From the NCBI GenBank assembly GCA_963803845.1, contig CAWDNZ010000004.1, forward strand, positions 1,984,001 to 2,048,000: a stretch of DNA of 64,000 nt, read 5' to 3'. Origin of the DNA: JABDIY01 sp963803845. GTDB taxonomy: Bacteria > Actinomycetota > Acidimicrobiia > Acidimicrobiales > SZUA-35. The notes below the pieces were generated by a model. It saw only the letters and a list, made by a program, of their open reading frames with translations, did no database searches and had not been told where the DNA came from. This document shows positions 46,967-55,246 of this stretch, piece by piece; position 1 is the first letter of the stretch; the number at the start of each line of letters is the position of its first letter. The position numbers and the translations under genes were made by a program.

Positions 46967-48328
46967 CTAGCCCACGGCGGTTACTGATCGGATGCCGAGA
47001 AGGTTGAGGATGTGGTCGCTGACCTCCAACGCGTCGATTTCGTCGGTGATTGCCGCATCGGCTGTCGTTATGAGAATTCCCCTGGGGTCGTGACAGCCGG
47101 ATCGGTGGTCGGAGATGGTTTCGACCGTTGCGCCAACCTCTTCGGAGCGCCGGACTACACCTCCCACTTCAACACCGCCGGAATCAACGCTTAGCTCACA
47201 TGCGAACGTGACGACGTTGCCGGCGATCATGAGCGATGGTGCGGCGGTCGGAATCGCCCCAGAGAGCCAGCGGGCAAACGCCTCGGCTTGGCCTGAATCG
47301 TCGAGAGCCACGGTGATCTGCGGGACCATCGCCGAACGGACCTCGACGTTTTCGAACGGACAACCGAGCGCTGCGAACAGCTTCTTGGGCTCTCGTATCA
47401 CGACCTGGTGAGCGACGTCTGTTTGCACGTCGATGTCGGCCCGCTGTCCCATTGACGAGATGACGACTAGATCGCGGTCCGACTTGCTCGCCAAACGCTG
47501 GAGCCTCCCGACGATGCGGTCTGCTGCGCGCATCGCATACGGCAGCTCCCGTTCGTGCTCGGCAATCCACTCTTCGCCGTAGGGGTGGACATCCCAGTCG
47601 TCTGGAAAGGTCGCCGCCCAGTACCGGTGCATAGCGCTAGCGATGTGGTTGCTGAAGAAGACACTCAGGTCGGGGTCGTGCCGTCGGATCTGCGCCTCGA
47701 ACACATCGGCGAGAAGAAGGGCCTGCCCGACACGAAGTCGTTCCTTGTTCCACCGTCTCGCACCAACAGCCGTCGCAAGTCGGGCCAGCTCAAGCCATGT
47801 CGATGGTCGCACGCCTTGGCGGGTGAAGTCGACCGTCGACAGGAGGTCTCGAGGCCCGAGCGTCGTGGATGCGATCCGTGCCGAGCGACGCGAAAGCCTC
47901 AAATTGAATTCTTGGAGCGGGCGGAGCTCGTCAGGGATCGTGGCCGGTTCATCGGAAAACACGTCCGGCATCACGAAGCGGAAGTTTGGTGACCGACATT
48001 GCTCCGCGAGCGGCGAGCTATGTAGCACGCCGACGAGGCCGACCGAACGGCCATCGTCGGCGGCGCGTTGCCAGTAGAAGTGATGTTCGGCGGGTTTGGG
48101 ATCGCCGTACCAGAACACACCGTGTTCAGTCCAAGGCGTACCCATGCCGACGGTCGCCCAGCTTTGCGACGGATACATGTCGCGCGGGAGCTCTTCATCG
48201 AGCACGGTCTCGGCAAGCTGTCCCGCAGTTGCGAGAGACCAAAGCTCTGAGCTTGGGTTGACTTCACCCCACCAACGCAGCACGCGCGGGGGCAGTTCGT
48301 TTATCTCGAGCACGATCACTCTGCGCAT
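46967..48328 (-). CDS. Alkaline-phosphatase-fold protein with altered metal ligands
   Basis: A 453-residue protein whose order of motifs follows type I phosphodiesterases of the alkaline phosphatase superfamily: the opening strand RRVIVLEINELPP, the nucleophile region DMYPSQSWATVGMGTPWTEHG, FFSNHIASAMHRYW and the late strand DLVVISSMGQRADID. Positions that normally hold metal ligands differ: the first strand has EINE in place of an xDG motif, and SSMGQ stands where SDHG is usual. Catalysis is therefore uncertain. No signal peptide or membrane helix is evident. It is the first gene of the minus-strand glycan operon and could trim or modify a glycan phosphate. The fold call is by eye. Confidence 0.6.
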   Translation of the reverse strand: MRRVIVLEINELPPRVLRWWGEVNPSSELWSLATAGQLAETVLDEELPRDMYPSQSWATVGMGTPWTEHGVFWYGDPKPAEHHFYWQRAADDGRSVGLVGVLHSSPLAEQCRSPNFRFVMPDVFSDEPATIPDELRPLQEFNLRLSRRSARIASTTLGPRDLLSTVDFTRQGVRPSTWLELARLATAVGARRWNKERLRVGQALLLADVFEAQIRRHDPDLSVFFSNHIASAMHRYWAATFPDDWDVHPYGEEWIAEHERELPYAMRAADRIVGRLQRLASKSDRDLVVISSMGQRADIDVQTDVAHQVVIREPKKLFAALGCPFENVEVRSAMVPQITVALDDSGQAEAFARWLSGAIPTAAPSLMIAGNVVTFACELSVDSGGVEVGGVVRRSEEVGATVETISDHRSGCHDPRGILITTADAAITDEIDALEVSDHILNLLGIRSVTAVG

Positions 48329-48482
48329 TCCGTCCTATCGGCGGTCGGCGCACCAATCTGAACTCGACGAGGAAAGAAACGGCGGTTCTTGCCTTGGCTG
48401 CTCAGTCGCTGATTACCGGGTCGCAGAACCGGCAACGCACAGCTAACAGCCACCGATGGGCGGTTGGGATTACGGGTGACGC

Positions 48483-49584
48483 TCAGGTAATCGCCAGCAT
48501 CCGATCGAGTGCGACTTTGGCCCATTCGGTGGTCTCTGGGTCCACGGTGATCTGGTTCAGAATCTTTCCCTCAACGAGATTCTCCAGGATCCATGCCATA
48601 TGGGGCAGGTCGATCCGGAACATGGTGGAGCAGGGGCAGACGAGCGGATCGAGGTTGATGATCGTCTTGTCAGGGTTTTCCTGGGCGACCCGGTTGACCA
48701 GGTGGACCTCGGTGCCGATGGCCACCACCGATCCCTGCCGGGAGTTCGCTGACCTTGTTGATGATGTAGCTGGTGGACCCAAGAAAGTCCGCCATGGCGC
48801 AGGTGTCATACGGGGCCTCCGGGTGAATGATCACCACGCCGTCGGGGTGTTCTGCCCGGAAGGCCTCAACGTGTTCGGGGCGGAACCGTTGGTGGATGGT
48901 GCAGTGTCCTTTCCACAGCAGCAGCGATGCCTCCTTGCATTCGGCCTCGCTGAGCCCCCCGCGGTCCTGGCGGGGATTCCAGACCTGCATTTGGTCGAGG
49001 GTGTAGCCCATGGCCAAGCCGGTGTTGCGGCCGAGGTGCTGGTCGGGGAAGAACAGCACCTTTTCCGCACCCTGTTCGTTGAATGCCCATTCCAGCACTG
49101 CCCGGGCGTTGCTGGAGGTGCAGACCGCTCCGCCGTGTTTTCCTACGAAACTCTTGATTGCGGCAGAGCTGTTCATATAGGTGATCGGGATCACCTTGTT
49201 GATGTCGACGGTTTCGCTGAGAACTTCCCACGCTTCCTCCACCTGATCGATGTTGGCCATGTCCGCCATTGAGCAGCCGGCGTTGAGGTCGGGGAGGATG
49301 ACCACCTGATCGTCGTTTGTGAGAATGTCAGCGCTCTCAGCCATGAAGTGAACACCGCAGAACACGATGTACTTGGCGGCGGGGCGCTCCTGGGCGAGGA
49401 CCGACAGGTTGAAGCTGTCTCCACGGGCATCGGCGAATTCGATGACCTCGTCGCGTTGGTAGTGGTGGCCAAGAATGAAGAGTTTGTCGCCGAGCGTTGC
49501 CTTGGCCGCAGTGATCATTGCTTGAAGATCGGAGTCGGATGCCTCTGAGTAGCGCTCCGGTAGTGGCCGCTGGATCCTGAGCAT
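48483..49584 (-). pseudogene. nadA: Quinolinate synthase NadA, one homopolymer frame break
   Basis: The [4Fe-4S] enzyme that makes quinolinate from iminoaspartate and dihydroxyacetone phosphate for NAD synthesis. From ATG 49584, residues include FILGHHYQRDEV, SVLAQERPAAKYIVFCG, and cluster cysteines Cys104 (NAGCSMAD), Cys228 (KGHCTIH) and the later CPCSTMFRID, matching the three-cysteine long form. After SELPAG the frame breaks. One G fewer in the run at 48733-48735 (plus-strand CCC) gives AGSVVAIGTEVHL and continues to the stop at 48483, 366 residues in all. I prefer 49584 over TTG 49608 because TACACT lies six bases upstream. It is probably functional. Confidence 0.9.
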
Positions 49585-49590
49585 GGGATC

Positions 49591-49596
49591 AGTGTA
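49591..49596 (-). promoter_or_regulatory. Candidate -10 box, leaderless nadA
   Basis: TACACT on the minus strand, six bases before ATG 49584. It supports that start over the TTG upstream, which would lie within or before the promoter. Confidence 0.5.
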
Positions 49597-49625
49597 CTGC
49601 TCGCCCAATGAAGCGAGGAGTGTGT

Positions 49626-50693
49626 CTAGCAGCGTGGTCCGGGGAAGACCGGGTTGGCCCGGAACTGGGACACCGTCTCAGCGATTCGTTCAGCAGCAAT
49701 GGCGGAACCATCGATGTCGATGATGCCGATCAGGTCCCCGTTGCGGTCGATCACCAGGGTGCCGCGCTCGGGTTTGGTCGTTTCTATCTCGCCGTTTTCA
49801 TTCACAAGCGTCCCAACGGAGAAGCCCAGCACCTCACCGGAGCGGGCTTTGAGAGCGGTAACGGTGGCGGGGACGAGCGTCATTCCATCGTTGTCTACCT
49901 GCACGAGGGCCAGCTGGCTCCCCGCCCGAATCTGTGTGCCGACGACGATCTGGAGACGGTTCAGGAGCGGAGAGTCCGTCCGAAGGACCGACAAGTTGTT
50001 TACGCCAGAGTTGCCGAGCACATCACCGGTCACCGTGAGATCACCGGCGGTGATGCTGGGGGAGTCGGTGCGCTGCGCATCGAAGATGAGTGCGGCAACT
50101 GCTCCGCCGTCAACCACAACACCAGTGGTGGCGACGCCACCATTACATGCGCGCGGTTCGTTCAGTTCGACCACGGCCACCGGATCGAAATTCTCGACTG
50201 GGCCCGTGACGATCAAGGCGCTGTTTCCGGCGCCAACGGGCACCTGATCTGCGGTCATCGCAATGAGATCGGTGTTTCCATTGCGTGTTGCTCCGATTGC
50301 ACTTCCGATGCCCAGTGTTGCAACGGCAAGAATCGCGGCCGCCACCACCCGGGGGGCATGGCTGGTCTTCCGTCCGACCTTTACGTGAGAGTCCAAGCGG
50401 GAGGAGATCGCCGCAACCGAGCGTGTTTGCTCGGCAAGTGCTGGTAGCTCGAAATCGCTCGTCCGCTTGGGTCGGGGTTCCACATCGCTAGCTTGAGCAG
50501 CAAGTTCTTGGCTGGATGTCTCTCGGTCAGCCGACTCCTTGCCTTTGCGGATTGAGCCTAGGAAGTCCTTGGGGTGCGGAATCGAGGGTGCGGCAGGGAC
50601 GGGCGCGACGTCGTCTTGGGTGTCGTGGCCACAGACCGGACAGCGGTCAACCGTCCGGGGCAGTATGTTCTGACAGCTTGTACAGCGATCCAT
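49626..50693 (-). CDS. Zinc-ribbon membrane protein with trypsin-like remnant
   Basis: A 355-residue protein I cannot name. It opens with a zinc ribbon (CTSC ... CPVC), followed by a polar linker of about 100 residues. One transmembrane helix follows (VVAAAILAVATLGIGSAIGA, near 115-135), then an outward domain. That domain has strands resembling a trypsin-type fold: VVDGGAVAALIFDAQR, NNLSVLRTDSP, and a final GTLVIDRNGDLIGIID that parallels the end of HtrA-type proteases. I see no GNSGGP catalytic serine motif, so it is probably a non-catalytic scaffold. GGAG lies five bases before the ATG. It is divergent from uvrC, with about 100 nt between them. Confidence 0.55.
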   Translation of the reverse strand: MDRCTSCQNILPRTVDRCPVCGHDTQDDVAPVPAAPSIPHPKDFLGSIRKGKESADRETSSQELAAQASDVEPRPKRTSDFELPALAEQTRSVAAISSRLDSHVKVGRKTSHAPRVVAAAILAVATLGIGSAIGATRNGNTDLIAMTADQVPVGAGNSALIVTGPVENFDPVAVVELNEPRACNGGVATTGVVVDGGAVAALIFDAQRTDSPSITAGDLTVTGDVLGNSGVNNLSVLRTDSPLLNRLQIVVGTQIRAGSQLALVQVDNDGMTLVPATVTALKARSGEVLGFSVGTLVNENGEIETTKPERGTLVIDRNGDLIGIIDIDGSAIAAERIAETVSQFRANPVFPGPRC

Positions 50694-50792
50694 ATTGACT
50701 CCATGCCGTGCGTTTGCACGTACCCATCTAATTTCGGCAGATGCAGGCGGTACTTGACCTACCTTCGTGAACGATCCTTAGGCTGGAGAGTG

Positions 50793-52646
50793 ATGGTGAA
50801 ACGCCCGCCGGCTGGTTCGATCCCCGACGCTCCGGGCTCCTATCAATTTTTCGATGCCCAGGGGAGGGTGATCTATGTAGGGAAAGCAAAATCTCTCCGC
50901 AGCCGACTCTCGAACTATTTCCAGAATCCCCGCAACATGCATCCCCGCACGGCGCAGATGGTTGCCACCGCAGACCACGTGGAATGGATCCAGGTAGACA
51001 CCAACGTCGAAGCGCTGATGCTGGAGTACAACCTGATCAAGGAGCATCTTCCGCGTTTCAACGTCCGGCTCATCGACGACAAGAGCTATCCCTATTTGGC
51101 GGTCACCGTTGGAGCAGAGTGGCCTCGGCCCATGGTGATGAGAGGCAAGAAACGCAAAGGCACTCGATATTTCGGCCCCTATGCCCATGCGTGGGCCATT
51201 CGGGACACCTTGGACTCGCTCTTGAGAGTATTCCCGGTGCGTTCGTGCACGGACAACAAACTGGACCGGCACGCCAAGCTGGGCAAGCCGTGCCTCCTCT
51301 TTCACATCGAGAAATGTTCGGCACCGTGCGTTGGCGAGGTCTCGCGTGAAGAGTACGACCAAATGGTGGCCGACCTCCTTCAGTTCCTGGAAGGCGACAC
51401 TGACGCAGTACTCAATGAGCTCGAGACCCGCATGCACCAGGCGGCTGAGGCCCTGGAGTTCGAGCAGGCGGCCCGGTTGCGGGATCGGATGGGGGCCGTC
51501 CAACGCACCATCGAGAAACAGCAGATGGTGGGGGACCAGTCTGATGACATGGATGTCATCGGTGTCGCCGAGGACGATCTCGAGGCGTGTGTCTTCGTCT
51601 TCTACGTACGCCGCGGTCGGGTGACAGGTCGCCGGAGTTTCATCATCGACAAGGTGGAGCCACTCAGCGGGGTCGAAGTAATCGACAAGGTGTTGGAGAG
51701 CGTTTACGACGAAGAGCCGGTGCAGGGCATGCCCAAGACCGTTCTGCTTCCCAACACCGGATCCGATCCGGAGCTCTACACCGAGTGGTTGAGTGTTCTG
51801 CGGGGCTCGAAGGTAGAGCTGCGGCAACCCCAACGAGGCGAAAAGGTAGACCTTCTGGCGATGGTCACCAAGAACGCCGAGGAGGAGTTCACCCGGCATC
51901 GCATGAAACGGGCGACGGACCATAACTCTCGGGCTCGTGCTCTCAATGAGCTGCAGGAGTATTTGGGGCTGCCCGTCGCCCCGTTGCGGATCGAGTGTTA
52001 CGACATGAGCCACATTCAGGGCACGGACTATGTGGGCTCGATGGTGGTCGTAGAGGACGGTCTCCCCGCCAAGAACCAGTACCGACGTTTCAAGATCAAA
52101 ACAGTGGATCAGAACGACGACTTTGCGGCTATGGAAGAGGTGCTCACCCGTCGCCTCACCGCCTACAAGGTCGACAAAGAGAAGCCTGTTTCGGAGCGGG
52201 GCAAATTCCAGTACCCGCCTCAGCTGCTGGTGGTCGACGGTGGCAAGGGGCAGCTGAGTCGGGCCATCAAGGTCCTGCAGGATCTGGATCTGTTCGATGA
52301 GATCCCGTGCGTCTCGCTAGCGAAGCAATTCGAGGAGATCTTCGTACCACACGAGTCCGAGTCCATTCGGCTGCCGCGCCAATCCGAAGCCTTGTATCTA
52401 ATGCAGCGGATTCGTGACGAGAGCCATCGCTTTGCCATCACCTACCACCGGCAGTTGCGTGACAAACGGATGACCAAGTCTGTGCTGGATGACATCCCCG
52501 GGTTGGGGCCGGCCCGCCAGAAACGGCTGGTGAAGGAACTGGGAAGCGTCAAGAAGGTGAAGCAAGCCTCGGTCGAAGAGTTACGAAAGCTGTCCTGGCT
52601 TCCTGATGCGGTAGCCGAGGCGGTCTTCGAAAAGGTGCATTCATGA
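50793..52646 (+). CDS. uvrC: Excinuclease ABC subunit C
   Basis: The dual-incision nuclease of nucleotide excision repair, 617 residues from ATG 50793. It has the GIY-YIG domain (PGSYQFFDAQGRVIYVGKAK, LMLEYNLIKEHLPRFNVRL), the Cys-containing region ending CSAPCVG, a UVR motif (EALEFEQAARLRDRM) that meets UvrB, the RNase H-like C-terminal nuclease (IECYDMSHIQGTDYVGSMVV, VVDGGKGQLSRA) and helix-hairpin-helix pairs at the end. The start could instead be GTG 50790. TAGGCT at 50779-50784 lies five bases before the GTG, while GGAGAG is a ribosome binding site for the ATG. The stop overlaps the next ATG. Confidence 0.96.
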   Translation: MVKRPPAGSIPDAPGSYQFFDAQGRVIYVGKAKSLRSRLSNYFQNPRNMHPRTAQMVATADHVEWIQVDTNVEALMLEYNLIKEHLPRFNVRLIDDKSYPYLAVTVGAEWPRPMVMRGKKRKGTRYFGPYAHAWAIRDTLDSLLRVFPVRSCTDNKLDRHAKLGKPCLLFHIEKCSAPCVGEVSREEYDQMVADLLQFLEGDTDAVLNELETRMHQAAEALEFEQAARLRDRMGAVQRTIEKQQMVGDQSDDMDVIGVAEDDLEACVFVFYVRRGRVTGRRSFIIDKVEPLSGVEVIDKVLESVYDEEPVQGMPKTVLLPNTGSDPELYTEWLSVLRGSKVELRQPQRGEKVDLLAMVTKNAEEEFTRHRMKRATDHNSRARALNELQEYLGLPVAPLRIECYDMSHIQGTDYVGSMVVVEDGLPAKNQYRRFKIKTVDQNDDFAAMEEVLTRRLTAYKVDKEKPVSERGKFQYPPQLLVVDGGKGQLSRAIKVLQDLDLFDEIPCVSLAKQFEEIFVPHESESIRLPRQSEALYLMQRIRDESHRFAITYHRQLRDKRMTKSVLDDIPGLGPARQKRLVKELGSVKKVKQASVEELRKLSWLPDAVAEAVFEKVHS

Positions 52647-53416
52647 ATGGAAACGACGAACGGGTGCAGCAGGACTGGAACGATCACAGCGACTGGTGGG
52701 TCGCCGAGTTCACCGACGGTGTTGATCCCGAGTACGAGGAGCAAATCCTGCCGATGGTGGTTGAACGGCTCGCCGGCGGCGGGATCATCCTCGATCTCGG
52801 GACCGGCGAAGGCCAGGTGGCTCGGGCACTGTCGGCGGCCGGCAACAAGGTGGTTGGCATCGACCCCTATCTCCAGCAGATCAGGGTGGCCGTCGGTAGA
52901 GCGGGCGGTCCGGTGTATGGCGTGGGCGCCGCTGCCACCATGCCGATCGCTTCCGGTTCCGTCGACGCCGTGGTTGCCTGCCTCGTCTTTGAACACATCG
53001 ATCACGTGGACCACGCCATTGCCGAAGTGGTTCGAGTCCTCAAGCCCGGCGGGACATTCATGTTCCTGCTCAACCATCCGCTCCTTCAAACCCCGGGAAG
53101 CGGCTGGATCGACGACCAGATCCTTGATCCGCCGGAACAGTATTGGCGGCTGGGGGAATATCTCGACGAAGCCATCACCATGGAAGAGGTGAGCAAGGAC
53201 GTTTTCGTCCGCTTCATTCACCGTCCGCTCCATCGCTATCTCAACAGCCTCATCGATGCTGGCCTCGTACTGCGGCGAATGGACGAGCCAGCTCCACCCG
53301 CCGGATTCTTGGATCTCGCACCCCAATACGACGCAGCCGCGTCGATTCCCCGGCTGCTGATACTCGAGCTGCGGAAGCCATTGCAGCTGGGAGCGTCGAC
53401 CCATTCCGACATCTGA
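52643..53416 (+). CDS. Class I SAM-dependent methyltransferase
   Basis: A 257-residue methyltransferase with motif I IILDLGTGEGQVARAL near residue 50, the acidic end of strand 2 (VVGIDPY), and the post-motif VDAVVACLVFEHIDHVDHAI. The substrate is unknown; the sequence resembles ubiquinone- or small-molecule-type enzymes rather than rRNA methylases. ATG overlaps the uvrC stop (ATGA), so the genes are coupled. It is an extra gene between uvrC and rapZ, which are adjacent or nearly so in many actinobacteria. Confidence 0.85.
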   Translation: MNGNDERVQQDWNDHSDWWVAEFTDGVDPEYEEQILPMVVERLAGGGIILDLGTGEGQVARALSAAGNKVVGIDPYLQQIRVAVGRAGGPVYGVGAAATMPIASGSVDAVVACLVFEHIDHVDHAIAEVVRVLKPGGTFMFLLNHPLLQTPGSGWIDDQILDPPEQYWRLGEYLDEAITMEEVSKDVFVRFIHRPLHRYLNSLIDAGLVLRRMDEPAPPAGFLDLAPQYDAAASIPRLLILELRKPLQLGASTHSDI

Positions 53417-53422
53417 CACACT
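53417..53422 (+). promoter_or_regulatory. Near-match -10 box, possible leaderless rapZ
   Basis: CACACT, one mismatch from TANNNT, six bases before the rapZ ATG, with no Shine-Dalgarno sequence. It overlaps the end of the preceding gene. Confidence 0.3.
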
Positions 53423-53428
53423 GGAACG

Positions 53429-54277
53429 ATGAGCAGTGTTGTAGTGGTGACAGGTTTGTCGGGGGCGGGTAGGTCGACGGCGGCCGGCACCTTCGAGGAT
53501 CTCGGTTGGTTCGTGATCGACAATCTCCCGGTGGCCTTGGTCTCCAAGGTAGGAGAGTTAGCCAGCGGGAGCAGCGAACGATACGACAAGGTCGTGCTCG
53601 TCATGCAGGGTTATGACTCCACCCTCGAAGCTGAGGTGGCAGAGCTCCGAAAGCACGTTTCGTTCGTGCAAGTGCTCTTTCTGGACGCATCGACGCGTGC
53701 CCTTGTGCAGCGCTATGAGAGCACCAAACGTCGCCATCCGGGCGTGGTGGAGGGCAGTTCCGTTCTCGATGCCATCGAGCACGAACGAGAGCTCTACGCC
53801 ACGGCAAAGGGCGCCGCCGACTTGGTGATCGACACCACCGACTTGAACCCCCACCAACTGCGTGATCGGGTGACGGCCATGTTCGACGAACCCGACAGCG
53901 ACACCGGTATGAGGATCACCGTGTCCTCCTTTGGCTACAAGCACGGGATTCCCACCGACGTTGACCTGGTGTTGGACTGTCGGTTCCTTCCCAATCCGCA
54001 TTGGGAGCCTGAGCTGCGGGAGTTTTCCGGGATGGATCAGCCCGTCGCGGAATTCGTTCTGGGACGAGAAATCACGTTGCGTTTCCTGGATCGTCTTTCC
54101 GATCTCCTGGTGGAACTCCTGCCGGCCTATGCCAAAGAGGGTCGCTCTTATCTGGGAATCGCTTTCGGTTGCACCGGGGGGCGGCATCGCTCGGTAGCCG
54201 TGGCTGAGGAAATGGCTCGCCGGCTTGGCGAGGATGGCTGGAATCCCGGCTTGCGTCATCGGGATGTTGACCGTTGA
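53429..54277 (+). CDS. rapZ: RNase adapter / nucleotide-binding protein RapZ
   Basis: A 282-residue P-loop protein of the RapZ/YvcJ family. The P-loop is GLSGAGRS at residues 9-16, with Arg in place of the usual Lys, as is common in actinobacterial members. Then come FEDLGWFVIDNLP, LFLDASTRALVQRYESTKRRHP and the C-terminal signature SFGYKHGIPTDVDLVLDCRFLPNPHW, ending IAFGCTGGRHRSVAVAEEMA. In E. coli RapZ controls amino-sugar synthesis, while in actinobacteria its role is unclear. yvcK follows after a short tandem repeat. No whiA is present. Confidence 0.95.
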   Translation: MSSVVVVTGLSGAGRSTAAGTFEDLGWFVIDNLPVALVSKVGELASGSSERYDKVVLVMQGYDSTLEAEVAELRKHVSFVQVLFLDASTRALVQRYESTKRRHPGVVEGSSVLDAIEHERELYATAKGAADLVIDTTDLNPHQLRDRVTAMFDEPDSDTGMRITVSSFGYKHGIPTDVDLVLDCRFLPNPHWEPELREFSGMDQPVAEFVLGREITLRFLDRLSDLLVELLPAYAKEGRSYLGIAFGCTGGRHRSVAVAEEMARRLGEDGWNPGLRHRDVDR

Positions 54278-54292
54278 TCGCCAGGCTCGGAA

Positions 54293-54334
54293 ATGAGTGA
54301 GCCCTCAGATGAATGAGCTCCCAGATGAATGAGG
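54293..54334 (+). repeat. 16-bp tandem repeat at the yvcK start
   Basis: Three head-to-tail copies of a 16-bp unit, ATGARTGAGCYCYCAG: 54293-54308, 54309-54324 and a partial third from 54325. Each copy begins with ATG. Because 16 is not a multiple of three, the three ATGs lie in different frames, and only the third (54325), or the internal ATG at 54313, is in frame with yvcK. The first two open 7-codon frames that end in TGA just downstream. Confidence 0.8.
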
Positions 54335-55185
54335 TGGAGAACGTTGTTGCGCTTGGTGGCGGCCACGGCCTGGCGGCGGCCCTCACCGCCATCCGTACCT
54401 ACGCCAGGAACGTGGATGGCATTGTGTCGGTTGCCGATGACGGTGGCTCCAGTGGTCGGCTGCGTCGGGAACTGGGGCTGCCCGCTCCGGGCGATATTCG
54501 CCGCTGTCTGTCAGCATTGAGCGGGTCCCGATCGATGCTGGCGCGTTCGCTGGAACACCGGTTCGGATCAGGCCCATTAGAAGGACATGCGCTTGGAAAT
54601 CTGATCATCGCCGGGCTCGCCGATGCTTCCGGCGATTTCATTGCGGCCATAGCTGAAATGGAGCGACTGGTGGACGCTCAGGGCCATCTCCATCCGGCGA
54701 CTACCGGAGAGGTGACCCTCATGGCCGATAGCGACGTTGGCGAGATCTCCGGGCAAGTGACGATCGAACGCGCCACAGGGATACGCAACCTCCGCTTTGC
54801 TGAGTCCACGGTGACGGCGAACCCCGCTGCGGTCGAGGCCATCCGGCGGGCCGGCCAAGTAGTGCTGGGGCCGGGCTCCCTCTTCACCTCGGTCCTTGCC
54901 ACGGTGATCGTTCCCGAGATTCACGCCGCTTTCGAGAAAGCGAGCGGTACGAAAATCTTCGTGGCGAATATCGCCAATGATCGGGCGGAGGCTCGAGGCT
55001 TCGGGCTGCTGGAGCATCTGGACGCTCTCGCCGCGCACGGGGTGGAGCCTGATGTTGTCTTGGTGGATGAGTCCTACGTAGGGGCCGGTTCCATTCCCCA
55101 TGCCGTCACGGCGCCGCTTCGGGGAGCCGACAACTGGTCCCATGATCCGCTCGCCCTCGCCGCCGCTCTCGCTGCTCTTGGCTAG
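54313..55185 (+). CDS. yvcK: YvcK/GlmR-family (CofD-like) protein
   Basis: A 290-residue cytoplasmic protein of the YvcK family, which shares the CofD fold, binds UDP-sugars and adjusts the balance between glycolysis, gluconeogenesis and cell-wall precursor supply. Diagnostic segments are VVALGGGHGLAAAL, SVADDGGSSGRLRRELGLPAPGD, EGHALGNLIIAGL and GPGSLFTSVLATVI. The start is ATG 54313 or 54325. Both sit in a 16-bp tandem repeat and neither has a clear ribosome binding site. In actinobacteria whiA usually follows; here gap follows after 61 nt. Confidence 0.92.
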   Translation: MSSQMNEVENVVALGGGHGLAAALTAIRTYARNVDGIVSVADDGGSSGRLRRELGLPAPGDIRRCLSALSGSRSMLARSLEHRFGSGPLEGHALGNLIIAGLADASGDFIAAIAEMERLVDAQGHLHPATTGEVTLMADSDVGEISGQVTIERATGIRNLRFAESTVTANPAAVEAIRRAGQVVLGPGSLFTSVLATVIVPEIHAAFEKASGTKIFVANIANDRAEARGFGLLEHLDALAAHGVEPDVVLVDESYVGAGSIPHAVTAPLRGADNWSHDPLALAAALAALG

Positions 55186-55233
55186 GTTCAGACCAACTTA
55201 CTTCTCATCTGGGTAGTGGAGGCGAAGGCTCGC

Positions 55234-55239
55234 TATCCT
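55234..55239 (+). promoter_or_regulatory. Candidate -10 box, leaderless gap
   Basis: TATCCT followed by seven bases and the gap ATG. No ribosome binding site lies between. The box marks gap as the start of a new transcription unit, separate from yvcK. Confidence 0.5.
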
Positions 55240-55246
55240 GCCGCGC

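Noticed and set aside
50574..50792. N-terminal extension of uvrC
   Set aside because: The extra 73 codons run antisense through the zinc-ribbon gene and have no GIY-YIG homology.
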